Source of the DNA: JBKECY01 sp047975025
GTDB taxonomy: Bacteria; Bacillota; Clostridia; Lachnospirales; Lachnospiraceae
NCBI GenBank assembly: GCA_047975025.1
Contig: JBKECY010000024.1
Coordinates: 11,215-75,214 of the forward strand
DNA length: 64,000 nucleotides
Direction of reading: 5' to 3'
The position numbers and the translations under genes were made by a program. Shown here in pieces: positions 28,498 to 37,246 of this stretch. How positions within the stretch are numbered: position 1 is the first letter of the stretch; the number at the start of each line of letters is the position of its first letter. The notes under the pieces are model-generated. The model was not told where the DNA came from. It did not search any database and saw nothing but the letters and a program-made list of their open reading frames with translations.

Positions 28498-29931
28498 ATG
28501 AGTACGGATCAATATCAAAGCCCGCTGTCGCAGCGATATGCCAGCAAAGAAATGCAGTATCTGTTTTCACCGGATATGAAATTCAAAACTTGGAGAAAGC
28601 TATGGATCGCACTTGCCGAGACAGAGCGCGAGTTGGGACTTGACATTACCCAGGAACAAATCGACGAATTAATAGAGCATGCGGAAGACATTAATTATGA
28701 TGTGGCCATCGCGCGTGAGAAGGAAGTGCGGCATGATGTTATGTCACACGTGTACGCCTATGGCGTACAATGTCCTAAAGCCAAAGGCATTATTCATCTG
28801 GGAGCGACCTCCTGCTATGTAGGGGATAATACGGACATCATTGTGATGACAGAAGCGCTTAAGCTGATTAAGAAGAAACTGGTGAATGTCATTGAGAAGC
28901 TAAGCCATTTTGCAGAAGAGTATAAAGCATTGCCAACACTTGGATTTACTCATTTCCAGCCCGCACAGCCTACGACAGTCGGTAAGAGGGCAACTTTGTG
29001 GATTCAGGAGTTTTTGCTGGATTTGGAGGATGTGGACTATATACTTTCCACAATGAAACTGCTGGGCTCAAAGGGCACAACAGGTACACAGGCAAGCTTT
29101 TTGGAGCTGTTCGACGGTAACGACGAGGTGATTGACAAGATTGACCCGATGATTGCTCAAAAAATGGGATTTTCACAGTGTTATCCTGTGTCCGGTCAGA
29201 CGTATTCCCGTAAAGTGGATACACGTGTTGTTAATGTTCTGGCTGCGGTTGCGGCCAGTGCACATAAAATGTCGAATGATATTCGCCTGCTGCAGCACCT
29301 AAAAGAGATCGAGGAGCCCTTTGAAAAGAGTCAGATCGGTTCTTCCGCCATGGCTTATAAGAGAAATCCAATGCGCAGTGAACGAATTGCTTCTTTGTCA
29401 AGATATGTCATGGTGGATGCTTTGAATCCGGCAATTACTTCATCAGAACAGTGGTTTGAAAGAACGCTGGACGACTCTGCCAACAAACGCTTAAGTGTGC
29501 CGGAAGGCTTTCTTGCCTTGGACGGGGTTCTTGATTTGTGCGTCAATGTAGTGGATGGTCTGGTGGTATATCCTAAGGTCATTGAAAAACGTCTGATGTC
29601 GGAACTGCCGTTTATGGCAACAGAGAATATTATGATGGACGCAGTCAAAGCTGGCGGAGACAGACAAGAGCTCCATGAACGCATTCGTGAGCTTTCCATG
29701 CAGGCCAGCCGCAAGGTAAAAGAAGAGGGCAAGGAAAACAATCTGTTGGAGTTAATAGCGGAAGATCCGGCATTTAATCTGACGCTGGACGAACTTCGAC
29801 AGACAATGAATCCTGAAAAATATATCGGGCGTTCAATCCGGCAGGTGGACACCTTCCTGCAGGAAAATGTAGCACCGGTGCTCAAGGAAAATGAAGGCAT
29901 GCTGGGTCTGAACACACAGATTAATGTGTAA
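28498..29931 (+). CDS. purB: Adenylosuccinate lyase
   Basis: Fumarase/aspartase-superfamily lyase of 477 residues acting twice in purine synthesis (SAICAR and adenylosuccinate cleavage). The start at 28498 is eight bases after the purF stop; the frame is open upstream but only within purF. Motifs are YQSPLSQRYASKEM, HDVMSHVYAYG, ATSCYVGDNTD, TLGFTHFQPAQPTTVGKR, and the signature loop GSSAMAYKRNPMRSERI carrying the catalytic serine. Together with PurA it completes the branch to AMP. Confidence 0.96.
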   Translation: MSTDQYQSPLSQRYASKEMQYLFSPDMKFKTWRKLWIALAETERELGLDITQEQIDELIEHAEDINYDVAIAREKEVRHDVMSHVYAYGVQCPKAKGIIHLGATSCYVGDNTDIIVMTEALKLIKKKLVNVIEKLSHFAEEYKALPTLGFTHFQPAQPTTVGKRATLWIQEFLLDLEDVDYILSTMKLLGSKGTTGTQASFLELFDGNDEVIDKIDPMIAQKMGFSQCYPVSGQTYSRKVDTRVVNVLAAVAASAHKMSNDIRLLQHLKEIEEPFEKSQIGSSAMAYKRNPMRSERIASLSRYVMVDALNPAITSSEQWFERTLDDSANKRLSVPEGFLALDGVLDLCVNVVDGLVVYPKVIEKRLMSELPFMATENIMMDAVKAGGDRQELHERIRELSMQASRKVKEEGKENNLLELIAEDPAFNLTLDELRQTMNPEKYIGRSIRQVDTFLQENVAPVLKENEGMLGLNTQINV

Positions 29932-29977
29932 AAAATAAGTAGCAAAACATTGATATAATGTTTTAGGAGGAGGCAAC

Positions 29978-31261
29978 ATGGTAAAAGCGATAGTAGGAGC
30001 GAACTGGGGAGACGAAGGCAAAGGTAAAATCACAGATATGCTGGGAGAAGAATCGGACATTATTGTACGATTCCAAGGTGGAGCAAATGCTGGTCACACC
30101 ATTGTAAATGACTATGGGAAATTTGCATTGCATACACTGCCGTCTGGGATTTTCTATGATCATACGACCAGCGTCATTGGAAACGGCGTGGCACTGAACA
30201 TCCCTGTACTCTTTGAAGAAATCAAAGGAATAGTAGGCCGCGGAGTGCCGGCACCCAAAATACTGGTTTCGGATCGTGCGCAGATTGTAATGTCCTATCA
30301 CGTTCTGTTCGATCAGTATGAAGAAGAGCGTCTGGCAGGAAAATCTTTTGGTTCCACAAAGTCGGGAATTGCTCCGTTCTACTCTGATAAATACGCCAAA
30401 ATCGGATTTCAGGTCAGCGAGCTTTTTATGGATGAGAAGCCTCTGCGTGAGAAAGTTCAGCGTATCTGTGAGACCAAAAATGTCCTCCTGGAGCATTTAT
30501 ATCATAAGTCAGTATTAAATGAAGAAGAAGTGTATCAGGAGCTCGTAGGGTACCGTACGATGATTGAACCGTATGTGTGTGATGTTTCTTTATTCCTATC
30601 TAAGGCACTTAAAGAGGGAAAAAATATTCTGTTGGAAGGGCAGCTGGGATCACTAAAGGATCCGGATCATGGAATCTATCCGATGGTTACTTCTTCCTCC
30701 ACATTGGCAGCGTTTGGGGCGATTGGTGCAGGGCTGCCCCCTTATGAAATCAAAGAAATCATTACGGTGTGTAAAGCCTATTCAAGTGCGGTGGGAGCCG
30801 GTGCATTTGTTTCGGAAATATTTGGCGACGAAGCGGATGAGCTTAGAAGACGCGGCGGTGACGGCGGTGAATATGGAGCAACGACAGGACGGCCCAGACG
30901 TATGGGGTGGTTCGATACGGTAGCTTCAAAATATGGATGCAGAATTCAGGGAACGACAGAAGTTGCATTTACTGTTCTGGATGTACTGGGGTATCTGGAT
31001 GAAATACCGGTATGTACCGGTTATGAAATTGATGGTGAAGTCACAACAGACTTCCCGACAACGGCACTGCTTGAAAAAGCAAAGCCGGTTTTGGAAATTC
31101 TTCCCGGGTGGAAGACAGAAATCAGAGGCATTACAGAATATAGTGAGCTGCCGGAAAACTGCAGAAACTATATTGAATTTATAGAGAAGCACATCGGCTT
31201 CCCTATCTCTATGATTTCAAATGGCCCCGGAAGAAAAGATATTATTTATAGAAAAAAATAA
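29978..31261 (+). CDS. purA: Adenylosuccinate synthetase
   Basis: GTP-dependent synthetase of 427 residues that links aspartate to IMP. The N-terminal GANWGDEGKGKITDMLGEE holds the catalytic Asp and phosphate-binding loop, with GGANAGHTIV and the catalytic His following. Later blocks are GTTEVAFTVLDVLGY and, at the C-terminus, SNGPGRKDII. A strong AGGAGGAGG site precedes the ATG. A small inverted repeat (AAAACAT/ATGTTTT) lies in the 46-base gap after purB. Confidence 0.96.
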   Translation: MVKAIVGANWGDEGKGKITDMLGEESDIIVRFQGGANAGHTIVNDYGKFALHTLPSGIFYDHTTSVIGNGVALNIPVLFEEIKGIVGRGVPAPKILVSDRAQIVMSYHVLFDQYEEERLAGKSFGSTKSGIAPFYSDKYAKIGFQVSELFMDEKPLREKVQRICETKNVLLEHLYHKSVLNEEEVYQELVGYRTMIEPYVCDVSLFLSKALKEGKNILLEGQLGSLKDPDHGIYPMVTSSSTLAAFGAIGAGLPPYEIKEIITVCKAYSSAVGAGAFVSEIFGDEADELRRRGGDGGEYGATTGRPRRMGWFDTVASKYGCRIQGTTEVAFTVLDVLGYLDEIPVCTGYEIDGEVTTDFPTTALLEKAKPVLEILPGWKTEIRGITEYSELPENCRNYIEFIEKHIGFPISMISNGPGRKDIIYRKK

Positions 31262-31267
31262 AGTGTA

Positions 31268-31309
31268 TAGCAAAAAAGAATCCTTCAAAATGAGGATTCT
31301 TTTTTATTA
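31268..31309. terminator. Bidirectional terminator between purA and the HAD gene
   Basis: AAAAAAGAATCCT and AGGATTCTTTTTT form a perfect stem with A and T flanks between two convergent genes. Confidence 0.8.
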
Positions 31310-31315
31310 AGCCGA

Positions 31316-32137
31316 TTAATTGACCCCAAGTTTTTTAAGTTCTTTTACCGCACTTTTGAAGTCTGTGAACAAGATGGTATGAAGTCCCATCTTTTGTGCG
31401 GTAGCAAGGTTCTCCTGCCGATCATCAATGAACACCGCGCAAGAGGGTTCAATGTTATAGAGGTTAAGCAGTGTGTTATAGATGTCAGGCTCCGGCTTGA
31501 CCTGCTTGACCTGAAAGGAAAAAATCTCTCCGTCCATATATTTACGAAAGGTCATTTTATCCCCTGCCTGTATGAATGTGTTATGGGCAAAGTTTGAAAG
31601 AATGAAAAGCTTGTATCCTTGCTCACTTAAATAGCGAACCCATGTTTCCGCATACTCAAAAGGAGTAATCGTCTGTCCGTCATGCGCAAATACGTTGCGA
31701 ATATCCTCTTCATATGCAGGTGCATTGGCAATGAAAGCATCCAGATACTCTTCATCAGACAGAAGCCCCTGATCATGTGCTTCCCAAACAGGGCTTTCAA
31801 AGACAGCGGCAGAGAGAATAGAAACCATTGCATCATCATAACCGAGAGATTTTAAATAGGGAATCCATTCAAAAGCAACAAGTACCTTGCCCACATCGAA
31901 AATAATCGTGTCCACTGCGCCGTCCGGCCGGATCTTCTTGTTCTGTTTTTGCAGATACCGGAAAAAGGTGAGGCATATGTAGAGGAAAATCGGAACAAGG
32001 ATTGTCATCAGCAGTGAGATCATGAACAAAGGCTGCGTCTGCGGACTCTTTTGCAGCGATAAAATAAAAGTGATTATATAAAGTGAGAGCAGTAAAACAA
32101 TCGTAAAAATTGCAAAGACGCGTTTTAGGTTTTTCAT
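31316..32137 (-). CDS. Membrane-anchored HAD-superfamily hydrolase
   Basis: A 273-residue protein with two hydrophobic N-terminal segments (about residues 9-29 and 39-60) followed by a HAD-IA domain from about residue 78. Motif I is IIFDVGKVLVAF, where the second aspartate of the usual DxDxT is Gly, as in the epoxide-hydrolase-like and related HAD-IA groups. Motif II is LFILSNFAHN, motif III lysine lies in FQVKQVKPEPDIY, and motif IV is AVFIDDRQENL. The domain probably faces the cytosol. Membrane attachment is unusual for this family. It is monocistronic with its own promoter. Substrate unknown. Confidence 0.85.
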   Translation of the reverse strand: MKNLKRVFAIFTIVLLLSLYIITFILSLQKSPQTQPLFMISLLMTILVPIFLYICLTFFRYLQKQNKKIRPDGAVDTIIFDVGKVLVAFEWIPYLKSLGYDDAMVSILSAAVFESPVWEAHDQGLLSDEEYLDAFIANAPAYEEDIRNVFAHDGQTITPFEYAETWVRYLSEQGYKLFILSNFAHNTFIQAGDKMTFRKYMDGEIFSFQVKQVKPEPDIYNTLLNLYNIEPSCAVFIDDRQENLATAQKMGLHTILFTDFKSAVKELKKLGVN

Positions 32138-32187
32138 AAAAATCCTTTCGTTAAGTACTAAATATAGTGTAGATACTTCTTGAGTTC

Positions 32188-32216
32188 ATTATAATTGCTA
32201 AGCGTACATACGTCAA
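32188..32216 (-). promoter_or_regulatory. Predicted promoter of the HAD gene
   Basis: On the - strand TTGACG (32211-32216) and TATAAT (32188-32193) are 17 bases apart. Confidence 0.65.
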
Positions 32217-32234
32217 CTTGTCATCTGCGCTTGC

Positions 32235-32264
32235 TTGACAACAAAGAAAGAATCATTGTATAAT
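32235..32264 (+). promoter_or_regulatory. Predicted promoter of the amino-acid ABC importer
   Basis: TTGACA at 32235-32240 and TATAAT at 32259-32264 with an 18-base spacer, about 40 bases upstream of the binding-protein start. Confidence 0.65.
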
Positions 32265-32304
32265 ACGTTAGTAAATTTTGATCTTATTTTGAAGGGGATA
32301 CTAT

Positions 32305-33117
32305 ATGAAAAAAATATTAGTGATGTTATTATGTTCGGTTATGGCCGTAGGCATGCTGGCAGGTTGTGGTTCCAGTAGTGCAGATGATACAACGACAGAT
32401 GCAACAGAAGCAGCTGACAGCAGTGAAGACAGCAGTGATGCGAAGACTTGGATTATAGCAACAGATACGGTCTTCAAACCATTCGAATATACTAATGAGA
32501 ACAATGAATTCGTTGGAATTGACGTTGATATTATTGCAGCAATCGCAGCAGATCAGGGATTTGAATACGAATTGAACAGCCTTGGCTGGGATGCAGCGGT
32601 AGCGGCGGTACAGTCAGGACAGGCGGATGCGATTATCGCAGGCGCTACAATTAAGCAGGAAAGAATTGATTCCGGCTGGATCTTCTCAGATGGTTATTAC
32701 AATGCGACCCAGACATTTGTAGTGGCAAAGGGAAGCGATATTACAGATTATGAAGGACTTCGCGGTAAAAACGTTGCAGTCAAAAACGGTACTGCCGGTG
32801 CGGATTTTGCAGACAGTTTAAAGGATCAATATGGATTTACTGTGACCGTATTTGAAGATTCTCCGACCATGTATCAGGATGTAATTCTTGGCAACAGCGC
32901 AGCATGTGTGGAAGACACACCGATTATGCAAGTGTCAATCAAAGAAGGTGGCCTTGAGCTTCAGATTCCGGAAGGCATGGAAAGTGAAGGCGCTCCCTAC
33001 GGAATGGCTATTATGGATGAGAAGAATCAGGAATTGCTTACTATGTTCAATGCAGGACTGGCAAATATCAAAGACAACGGAACATATGATGAAATCTTGA
33101 ATACATATTTATCATAG
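32305..33117 (+). CDS. Amino-acid ABC transporter substrate-binding lipoprotein
   Basis: Extracellular solute-binding protein (family 3) of 270 residues. The lipobox VGMLAGC places the lipidated cysteine at C21 after a 20-residue signal, and a Ser/Asp/Thr-rich linker follows. The domain starts WIIATDTVFKPFEYTNENNE and contains GIDVDIIAAIA, SGQADAIIAGATIKQER and LRGKNVAVKNGTAG, the usual pattern for polar amino-acid binding proteins. Glutamine or another polar amino acid is a likely ligand, but it cannot be fixed from sequence. Permease and ATPase genes follow after an 84-base gap that contains a hairpin. Confidence 0.93.
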   Translation: MKKILVMLLCSVMAVGMLAGCGSSSADDTTTDATEAADSSEDSSDAKTWIIATDTVFKPFEYTNENNEFVGIDVDIIAAIAADQGFEYELNSLGWDAAVAAVQSGQADAIIAGATIKQERIDSGWIFSDGYYNATQTFVVAKGSDITDYEGLRGKNVAVKNGTAGADFADSLKDQYGFTVTVFEDSPTMYQDVILGNSAACVEDTPIMQVSIKEGGLELQIPEGMESEGAPYGMAIMDEKNQELLTMFNAGLANIKDNGTYDEILNTYLS

Positions 33118-33139
33118 CAGCACCTGTGATAGGACGATG

Positions 33140-33177
33140 AACGTAGGAGATCAGTAGTGGTTTCCTACGTTTATTTA
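33140..33177 (+). terminator. Intra-operon hairpin, possible partial terminator
   Basis: AACGTAGGA (33140-33148) pairs perfectly with TCCTACGTT (33163-33171) and is followed by TATTTAT. Its place between the binding-protein gene and the permease gene suggests partial termination or mRNA 3'-end protection that would raise binding-protein levels over the membrane parts. Confidence 0.55.
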
Positions 33178-33201
33178 TATAAAAGGAAAAGGAGAATATA
33201 G

Positions 33202-33870
33202 ATGCTATCAATTATTCAAAACTACGGTTTTATGCTGCTGGGGGCATTGGGGCGAACCTTACAGCTTACGCTCTTGTCACTTTTCTTTGCCCTTTTGATA
33301 GGTATGTTGTTTGCTCTAATGAATGTAGGAAAGAATCGGTTCTTTAATTTTCTGGGCGCAGTGTATGTAGATGCGGTCAGAGGTGTCCCTCTGATTGTAC
33401 TGGCATTTTTTATCTATTTTGGTGTGCCGGCAGCTGTTAAGATGATGGGAATTGAGGGCTTTAAATTCTCCGCACTGGTTGCAGGAACCATAGCGTTGTC
33501 CATGAACTGTGGAGCTTATATGGCAGAAATTTTCAGAGCAGGTATCGAAAGCATTGACAAGGGACAGATGGAAGCCAGCCGAAGTCTGGGACTTACGTAT
33601 GCTAAAAGTATGCGTCTGATTATTTTGCCGCAGGCAATACGGACAATGATTCCGTCTATTATTAATCAATTCATTATTACGATAAAGGACACATCTATTT
33701 TATCGGTTATCGCTTATCCTGAGTTGACGAATATGGGAAAAATTATTAGCGGTAATACATTTAAAGTGTTCGAATCCTGGGCGCTTGTGGCAATCTTATA
33801 CATGGTGGTTATTATCAGCTTAAGTAAAATTGCCAAGAAGATTGAAAGGAGGGTGAACCGTGGAAGATAA
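33202..33870 (+). CDS. Amino-acid ABC transporter permease
   Basis: HisM/GlnP-type permease of 222 residues with about five membrane helices. The N-terminal GALGRTLQLTLLSLFFALLIG and VDAVRGVPLIVLAFFIYFG and the cytoplasmic EAA loop (GIESIDKGQMEASRSLGL, then ILPQAIRTMIPSIINQF) are characteristic. It overlaps the ATPase gene by 11 bases. The binding protein upstream and ATPase downstream complete a three-part importer. Confidence 0.94.
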   Translation: MLSIIQNYGFMLLGALGRTLQLTLLSLFFALLIGMLFALMNVGKNRFFNFLGAVYVDAVRGVPLIVLAFFIYFGVPAAVKMMGIEGFKFSALVAGTIALSMNCGAYMAEIFRAGIESIDKGQMEASRSLGLTYAKSMRLIILPQAIRTMIPSIINQFIITIKDTSILSVIAYPELTNMGKIISGNTFKVFESWALVAILYMVVIISLSKIAKKIERRVNRGR

Positions 33871-34600
33871 GAACGCAATCATTCAGGTCAAAAACCTGAA
33901 AAAAAGTTTTGGGAAGCTGGAAGTCTTGAAGGATATTAGCATAGATATCAAAGTGGGAGAGGTCGTAGTTCTCATTGGTCCGTCGGGAAGCGGCAAATCA
34001 ACTTTTTTACGATGTCTGAACCAGCTGGAACAATCAACGGGTGGTCAGATTATTATTGACGGAGTAGACATCACAGACAAGCATACGGACATTAATAAAG
34101 TACGTGAAAACATTGGTATGGTCTTTCAGCACTTTAATTTGTTTCCGCACAAAACGGTGCAGGAGAATGTCATGCTGGCGCCCATAGAACTTAAGAAGAT
34201 GACGAAGCAGGAAGGCAAAGACAAGGCGGAGCAGTTATTGGCACGTGTGGGTATGGGAAGTAAAGCTGATGCCTATCCATCCCAGCTCTCCGGTGGGCAA
34301 AAACAGCGTGTGGCCATCGCCCGTGCATTGGCAATGAATCCTGATGTCATGCTTTTTGATGAGCCGACATCTGCGCTGGATCCTGAAATGGTGGGAGAAG
34401 TACTTGCTGTCATGCAGGAGCTTGTAGCGGAAGGAATGACGATGATGGTTGTGACACATGAGATTGGATTTGCCAGAGAAGTGGCAGATCGTGTATTGTT
34501 TATGGATGGTGGATACATTATAGAGGAGGGAACTCCGGAGCGTATTTTTACGAACCCCAGAGAACCCAGAACAATCGACTTTTTGAACAAAGTCTTATAG
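33860..34600 (+). CDS. Amino-acid ABC transporter ATP-binding protein
   Basis: GlnQ-type ATPase of 246 residues starting with GTG at 33860, six bases after AAGGAGGG. Walker A is GPSGSGKST, Q-loop region GMVFQHFNLFPH, signature LSGGQKQR, Walker B VMLFDEPTSALDPEM, and H-switch VVTHEIGFAR. All motifs are intact. Energises the permease encoded upstream for uptake of a polar amino acid. Confidence 0.95.
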   Translation: MEDKNAIIQVKNLKKSFGKLEVLKDISIDIKVGEVVVLIGPSGSGKSTFLRCLNQLEQSTGGQIIIDGVDITDKHTDINKVRENIGMVFQHFNLFPHKTVQENVMLAPIELKKMTKQEGKDKAEQLLARVGMGSKADAYPSQLSGGQKQRVAIARALAMNPDVMLFDEPTSALDPEMVGEVLAVMQELVAEGMTMMVVTHEIGFAREVADRVLFMDGGYIIEEGTPERIFTNPREPRTIDFLNKVL

Positions 34601-34618
34601 GCATTGGGAGGAAAAGCC

Positions 34619-35224
34619 ATGAAAAAGATTATTACGATCAGCCGGGAGTTCGGTGCCGGTGGAGGTGAAATTGGACGGGAAGTGGCAAAGCGCTTGAATT
34701 ATGAGTACTTTGATAAGGAGATCATTTTACGCTCGGCACGCGAATCAAATGTGGATGTACAGAGTCTGCTTAAATGGGATGAGAAGATTCCCATGGACTT
34801 CGGCTTTGCTCAAAGCCTGTTTGATTTTTACAGCAGACCGCTGGATGAACGTCTTTTTGAAATACAACAACAGGTAATACGCAAGATTGCAGAGCGTGGC
34901 AGCTGCGTTATCTTGGGACGAAATGCGAATACAATTTTAAAGGAATTTGATAACACATTACATGTGTTTGTTCATGCGGATTTCAACTGGCGTTTGGAAC
35001 GAATGAAAGGCAAAATGCCGGAAGATACAGATGCTAAAATCGCAGAGAAGATCAAAAGTGTGGATAAGACTCGTAAAAAGTATTGTTCTCACTATACAGC
35101 GACGGAATTCGGCATGGCTGCCTATTATGATATTTGTGCGAACACTTCTACTTTGGGCATTGAAGACTGCATAGATACAGTTTGTGCTTTAGCGCAGTTA
35201 GAAGATCCGGATGGGCTGTTATAA
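34619..35224 (+). CDS. Cytidylate-kinase-like family protein
   Basis: P-loop kinase-like protein of 201 residues. The start at 34619 has GGGAGGAAAAG ahead of it and gives the family start MKKIITISREFGAGGGEIG, whose glycine-rich segment replaces a canonical P-loop. The downstream KRLNYEYFDKEIILRSARES is typical of the group often annotated cytidylate kinase-like, which is distinct from true Cmk. Another block, GSCVILGRNANTIL, matches the NMP-kinase fold. Substrate is not known. It follows the importer by 18 bases and may be read on the same message; a strong terminator follows. Confidence 0.85.
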   Translation: MKKIITISREFGAGGGEIGREVAKRLNYEYFDKEIILRSARESNVDVQSLLKWDEKIPMDFGFAQSLFDFYSRPLDERLFEIQQQVIRKIAERGSCVILGRNANTILKEFDNTLHVFVHADFNWRLERMKGKMPEDTDAKIAEKIKSVDKTRKKYCSHYTATEFGMAAYYDICANTSTLGIEDCIDTVCALAQLEDPDGLL

Positions 35225-35253
35225 TTTCTAAATTAAATCAGGTTGCGTGTTAT

Positions 35254-35290
35254 ATGGGGACAGGTCGTACGACTTGTCCCCATATTTTGC
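35254..35290 (+). terminator. Strong terminator after the cytidylate-kinase-like gene
   Basis: ATGGGGACAGGTCG and CGACTTGTCCCCAT form a 12-14 bp stem (one G-U pair) followed by ATTTTG. Confidence 0.7.
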
Positions 35291-35312
35291 GTGTTGCTTG
35301 GCAAAATGAGAT

Positions 35313-35341
35313 TTGATTGGATAAAAATAGACAAGTATACT
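35313..35341 (+). promoter_or_regulatory. Predicted promoter of the surface-protein gene at 35.4 kb
   Basis: TTGATT at 35313-35318 and TATACT at 35336-35341 with a 17-base spacer, about 40 bases upstream of the ATG at 35382. Confidence 0.55.
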
Positions 35342-35381
35342 TTTTCCTGTAGTGAAAACAAACGTTAGGAGATGACAGGAA

Positions 35382-37042
35382 ATGAAAATTGTAAGAAAAG
35401 CAATGGGTTACTTGTTAAGCATCATGTTGTTAGGAGGGTTGCTATTAACTAATGCAGGACTTCTTGAGTCAGAAGCAGGAGAGTTGTCCGTTGGTACGAC
35501 GGAAACTACTTACATCGATGATGTACCCTCTGCGTCAACAAACCAACTTGGAATTGCACAGAACTTTCTGGTGTTCGCGGATTCAGTGAAGCTTTATTCA
35601 CATACGAATGGGAACATCGCCGTAAATTCATTAAGTAGTACATCTAATTTCGGCCTGAATGTCAAAAATGGAGGCCTTGCGCTGGCAAAGGAATATAACT
35701 ATGCCAAAACAATAGATTCTATTATGTCAAGTTCTTTTATTTCAGAGAGAGAAAATAAGTTTGTTATTGGAAATACGGTAACGTGCTATTTGCAGATAAT
35801 GGACAACGCTATGAGATTAAAGGTAACAAAATGGATCACCTGTCGATGGGCAGTCTGTATTATGAAGCAGAATCTGAGGATTATATAGATGTGAATCAAG
35901 AGTTAGAAGACTTGTCAGAACTCTCAGTCACATTTGGAAGTTATACGGGTGAGGCATACCCGAAAGTGGAGGAAAATGGTAATGAAGGAAGCACCAAAAC
36001 TCTTGATTTGAAAGACTATACGCCTAATGCTGAGGGAACCTATATCCTTAATATTGATGGGAGTTTCTTTAATGAAGCAGGCACCCTTTCCGTTATTAAT
36101 GTTCCCAGAGCTTCGGCAGAAAAAATAGTATTAATAAATGTTGATATAGCTGATTCAAATGCAAGCATCAACAAGGATATTTCGCTGACTTACACAGATG
36201 AGGTTGTTAAACATAATACAGAGATGGCAGAAGGTTCAGCAAATTATGAAGACAATACAATCTTGTGGAATTTTGTAGATGGAAGTGCTGCCTATACAGG
36301 TGATTTGGTTTTGCAAAAATCATGGATGGGAAGCATATTGGCTCCCGAGGCAAGCCTGACTTCCTCCTGTAATATTGATGGAAACATTATTGTTGAGTCA
36401 GCAGAACTTTCAGGGGAAACACATAAATGGGATCTTGCCAGAATTCCTATCACCGGTTACTCCGTACCGGTAGCAACGCCAACTCCGGAAGTGACTAATA
36501 CCCCAGAGGTGACCAATACCCCAGCAGTGACCAACACGCCAGAGGTGACCAACACCCCAGAAGTGACCAATACCCCAGAGGTGACCAATACACCAGCAGT
36601 GACCAACACACCGGAAGTGACGAACACCCCGGAAGTGACTAACACCCCAGAAGTGACCAACACCCCAGAGGTGACCAATACGCCAGAGGTGACCAATACA
36701 CCGGAAGTGACCAACACCCCGGAGGTTACCAATACGCCAGAGGTTACCAATACACCAGAGGTGACCAATACACCGGAAGTTACTGTAACAGCAACACAGA
36801 CACCATCAGCAACACCCACAGGAGCAACTGCAGCCGTTACGACAACACCTGTAACAACTACAGCAGCAGCAACCGGCAAAGTCGTCAGCATGGTAAAATC
36901 TGACGCGGCAACCGCATCTAAGAAGGCGGTACAGACATCGGATGCAACAGATATGGTTGTCAGCAGTGCAGTAACAGCAGGAAGTATCCTTGTGATCATT
37001 GGCCTGCTGGCTGTCCTGATTAGAAGAAGTAAAAGACAGTAG
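35382..37042 (+). pseudogene. Choice-of-anchor-A type surface protein with a single-base frame break
   Basis: Two frames together encode one surface protein of about 550 residues. The first (35382-35888) has a signal peptide (KIVRKAMGYLLSIMLLGG) and the domain start LGIAQNFLVFADSVKLY; the second supplies its end (WNFVDGSAAYTGDL, SWMGSILAPEASLT, GNIIVESAEL), then a Thr/Pro repeat and a C-terminal VQTSD-like sortase motif, hydrophobic segment and RRSKRQ tail. The domain matches the choice-of-anchor A pattern. The join is near 35780: adding one G in ACGTGCTATTT gives NTVTVLFADNGQRYEI and restores one frame. No slippery heptamer is visible, so I treat it as a point deletion or assembly error, not programmed frameshifting. 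Confidence 0.75.
36491..36778 (+). repeat. Sixteen tandem 18-bp repeats encoding VTNTPE/VTNTPA
   Basis: Exactly 288 bases divide into 16 units of 18 bases, each encoding Val-Thr-Asn-Thr-Pro-Glu (Ala in units 2 and 6). Third-position differences (GTG/GTT, ACC/ACT, CCA/CCG) show the units are not all recent copies. It forms the wall-spanning stalk of the surface protein. Spacing is uniform with no spacers. Confidence 0.95.
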
Positions 37043-37069
37043 TGGGGGATTCGGACTTTTATTAAAGCT

Positions 37070-37106
37070 AAGGACTACATTCATCTAAGCGAATGCAGTC
37101 CTTTTG
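37070..37106 (+). terminator. Terminator after the surface-protein gene
   Basis: AAGGACTACATTC pairs with GAATGCAGTCCTTTT (one mismatch), about 30 bases after the stop codon. Confidence 0.7.
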
Positions 37107-37161
37107 TGTTGTATGGATTCGCATAAAGGCGGCTCAAAAACAGTGAGTATCCTTGTTTTTT

Positions 37162-37201
37162 TGCCAAAAAGGTTGGCATTTTACTGTAAAAAGGGTATAA
37201 T
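37162..37201 (+). promoter_or_regulatory. Predicted promoter with overlapping inverted repeat
   Basis: TTGGCA at 37173-37178 and TATAAT at 37196-37201 have a 17-base spacer. The -35 is also the right arm of an inverted repeat TGCCAA (37162-37167) / TTGGCA (37173-37178), which could be an operator. It drives the tyrosine-phosphatase gene. Confidence 0.5.
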
Positions 37202-37246
37202 ATGATACGGGAAAGAATGGCACCATAAGGAGGGAATAGTAAAGCT

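Noticed and set aside
35775..35800. Programmed -1 frameshift in the surface-protein gene
   Set aside because: No X-XXY-YYZ slippery heptamer or convincing downstream structure is seen; a one-base change explains it more simply.
36491..36778. CRISPR array
   Set aside because: The 18-bp repeats are contiguous, in frame and have no spacers.
36457..36999. Long antisense frame across the 18-bp repeats
   Set aside because: It is a by-product of the repeat codons read on the opposite strand; it has no ribosome site and encodes only a Val/Thr/Ser/Gly repeat.
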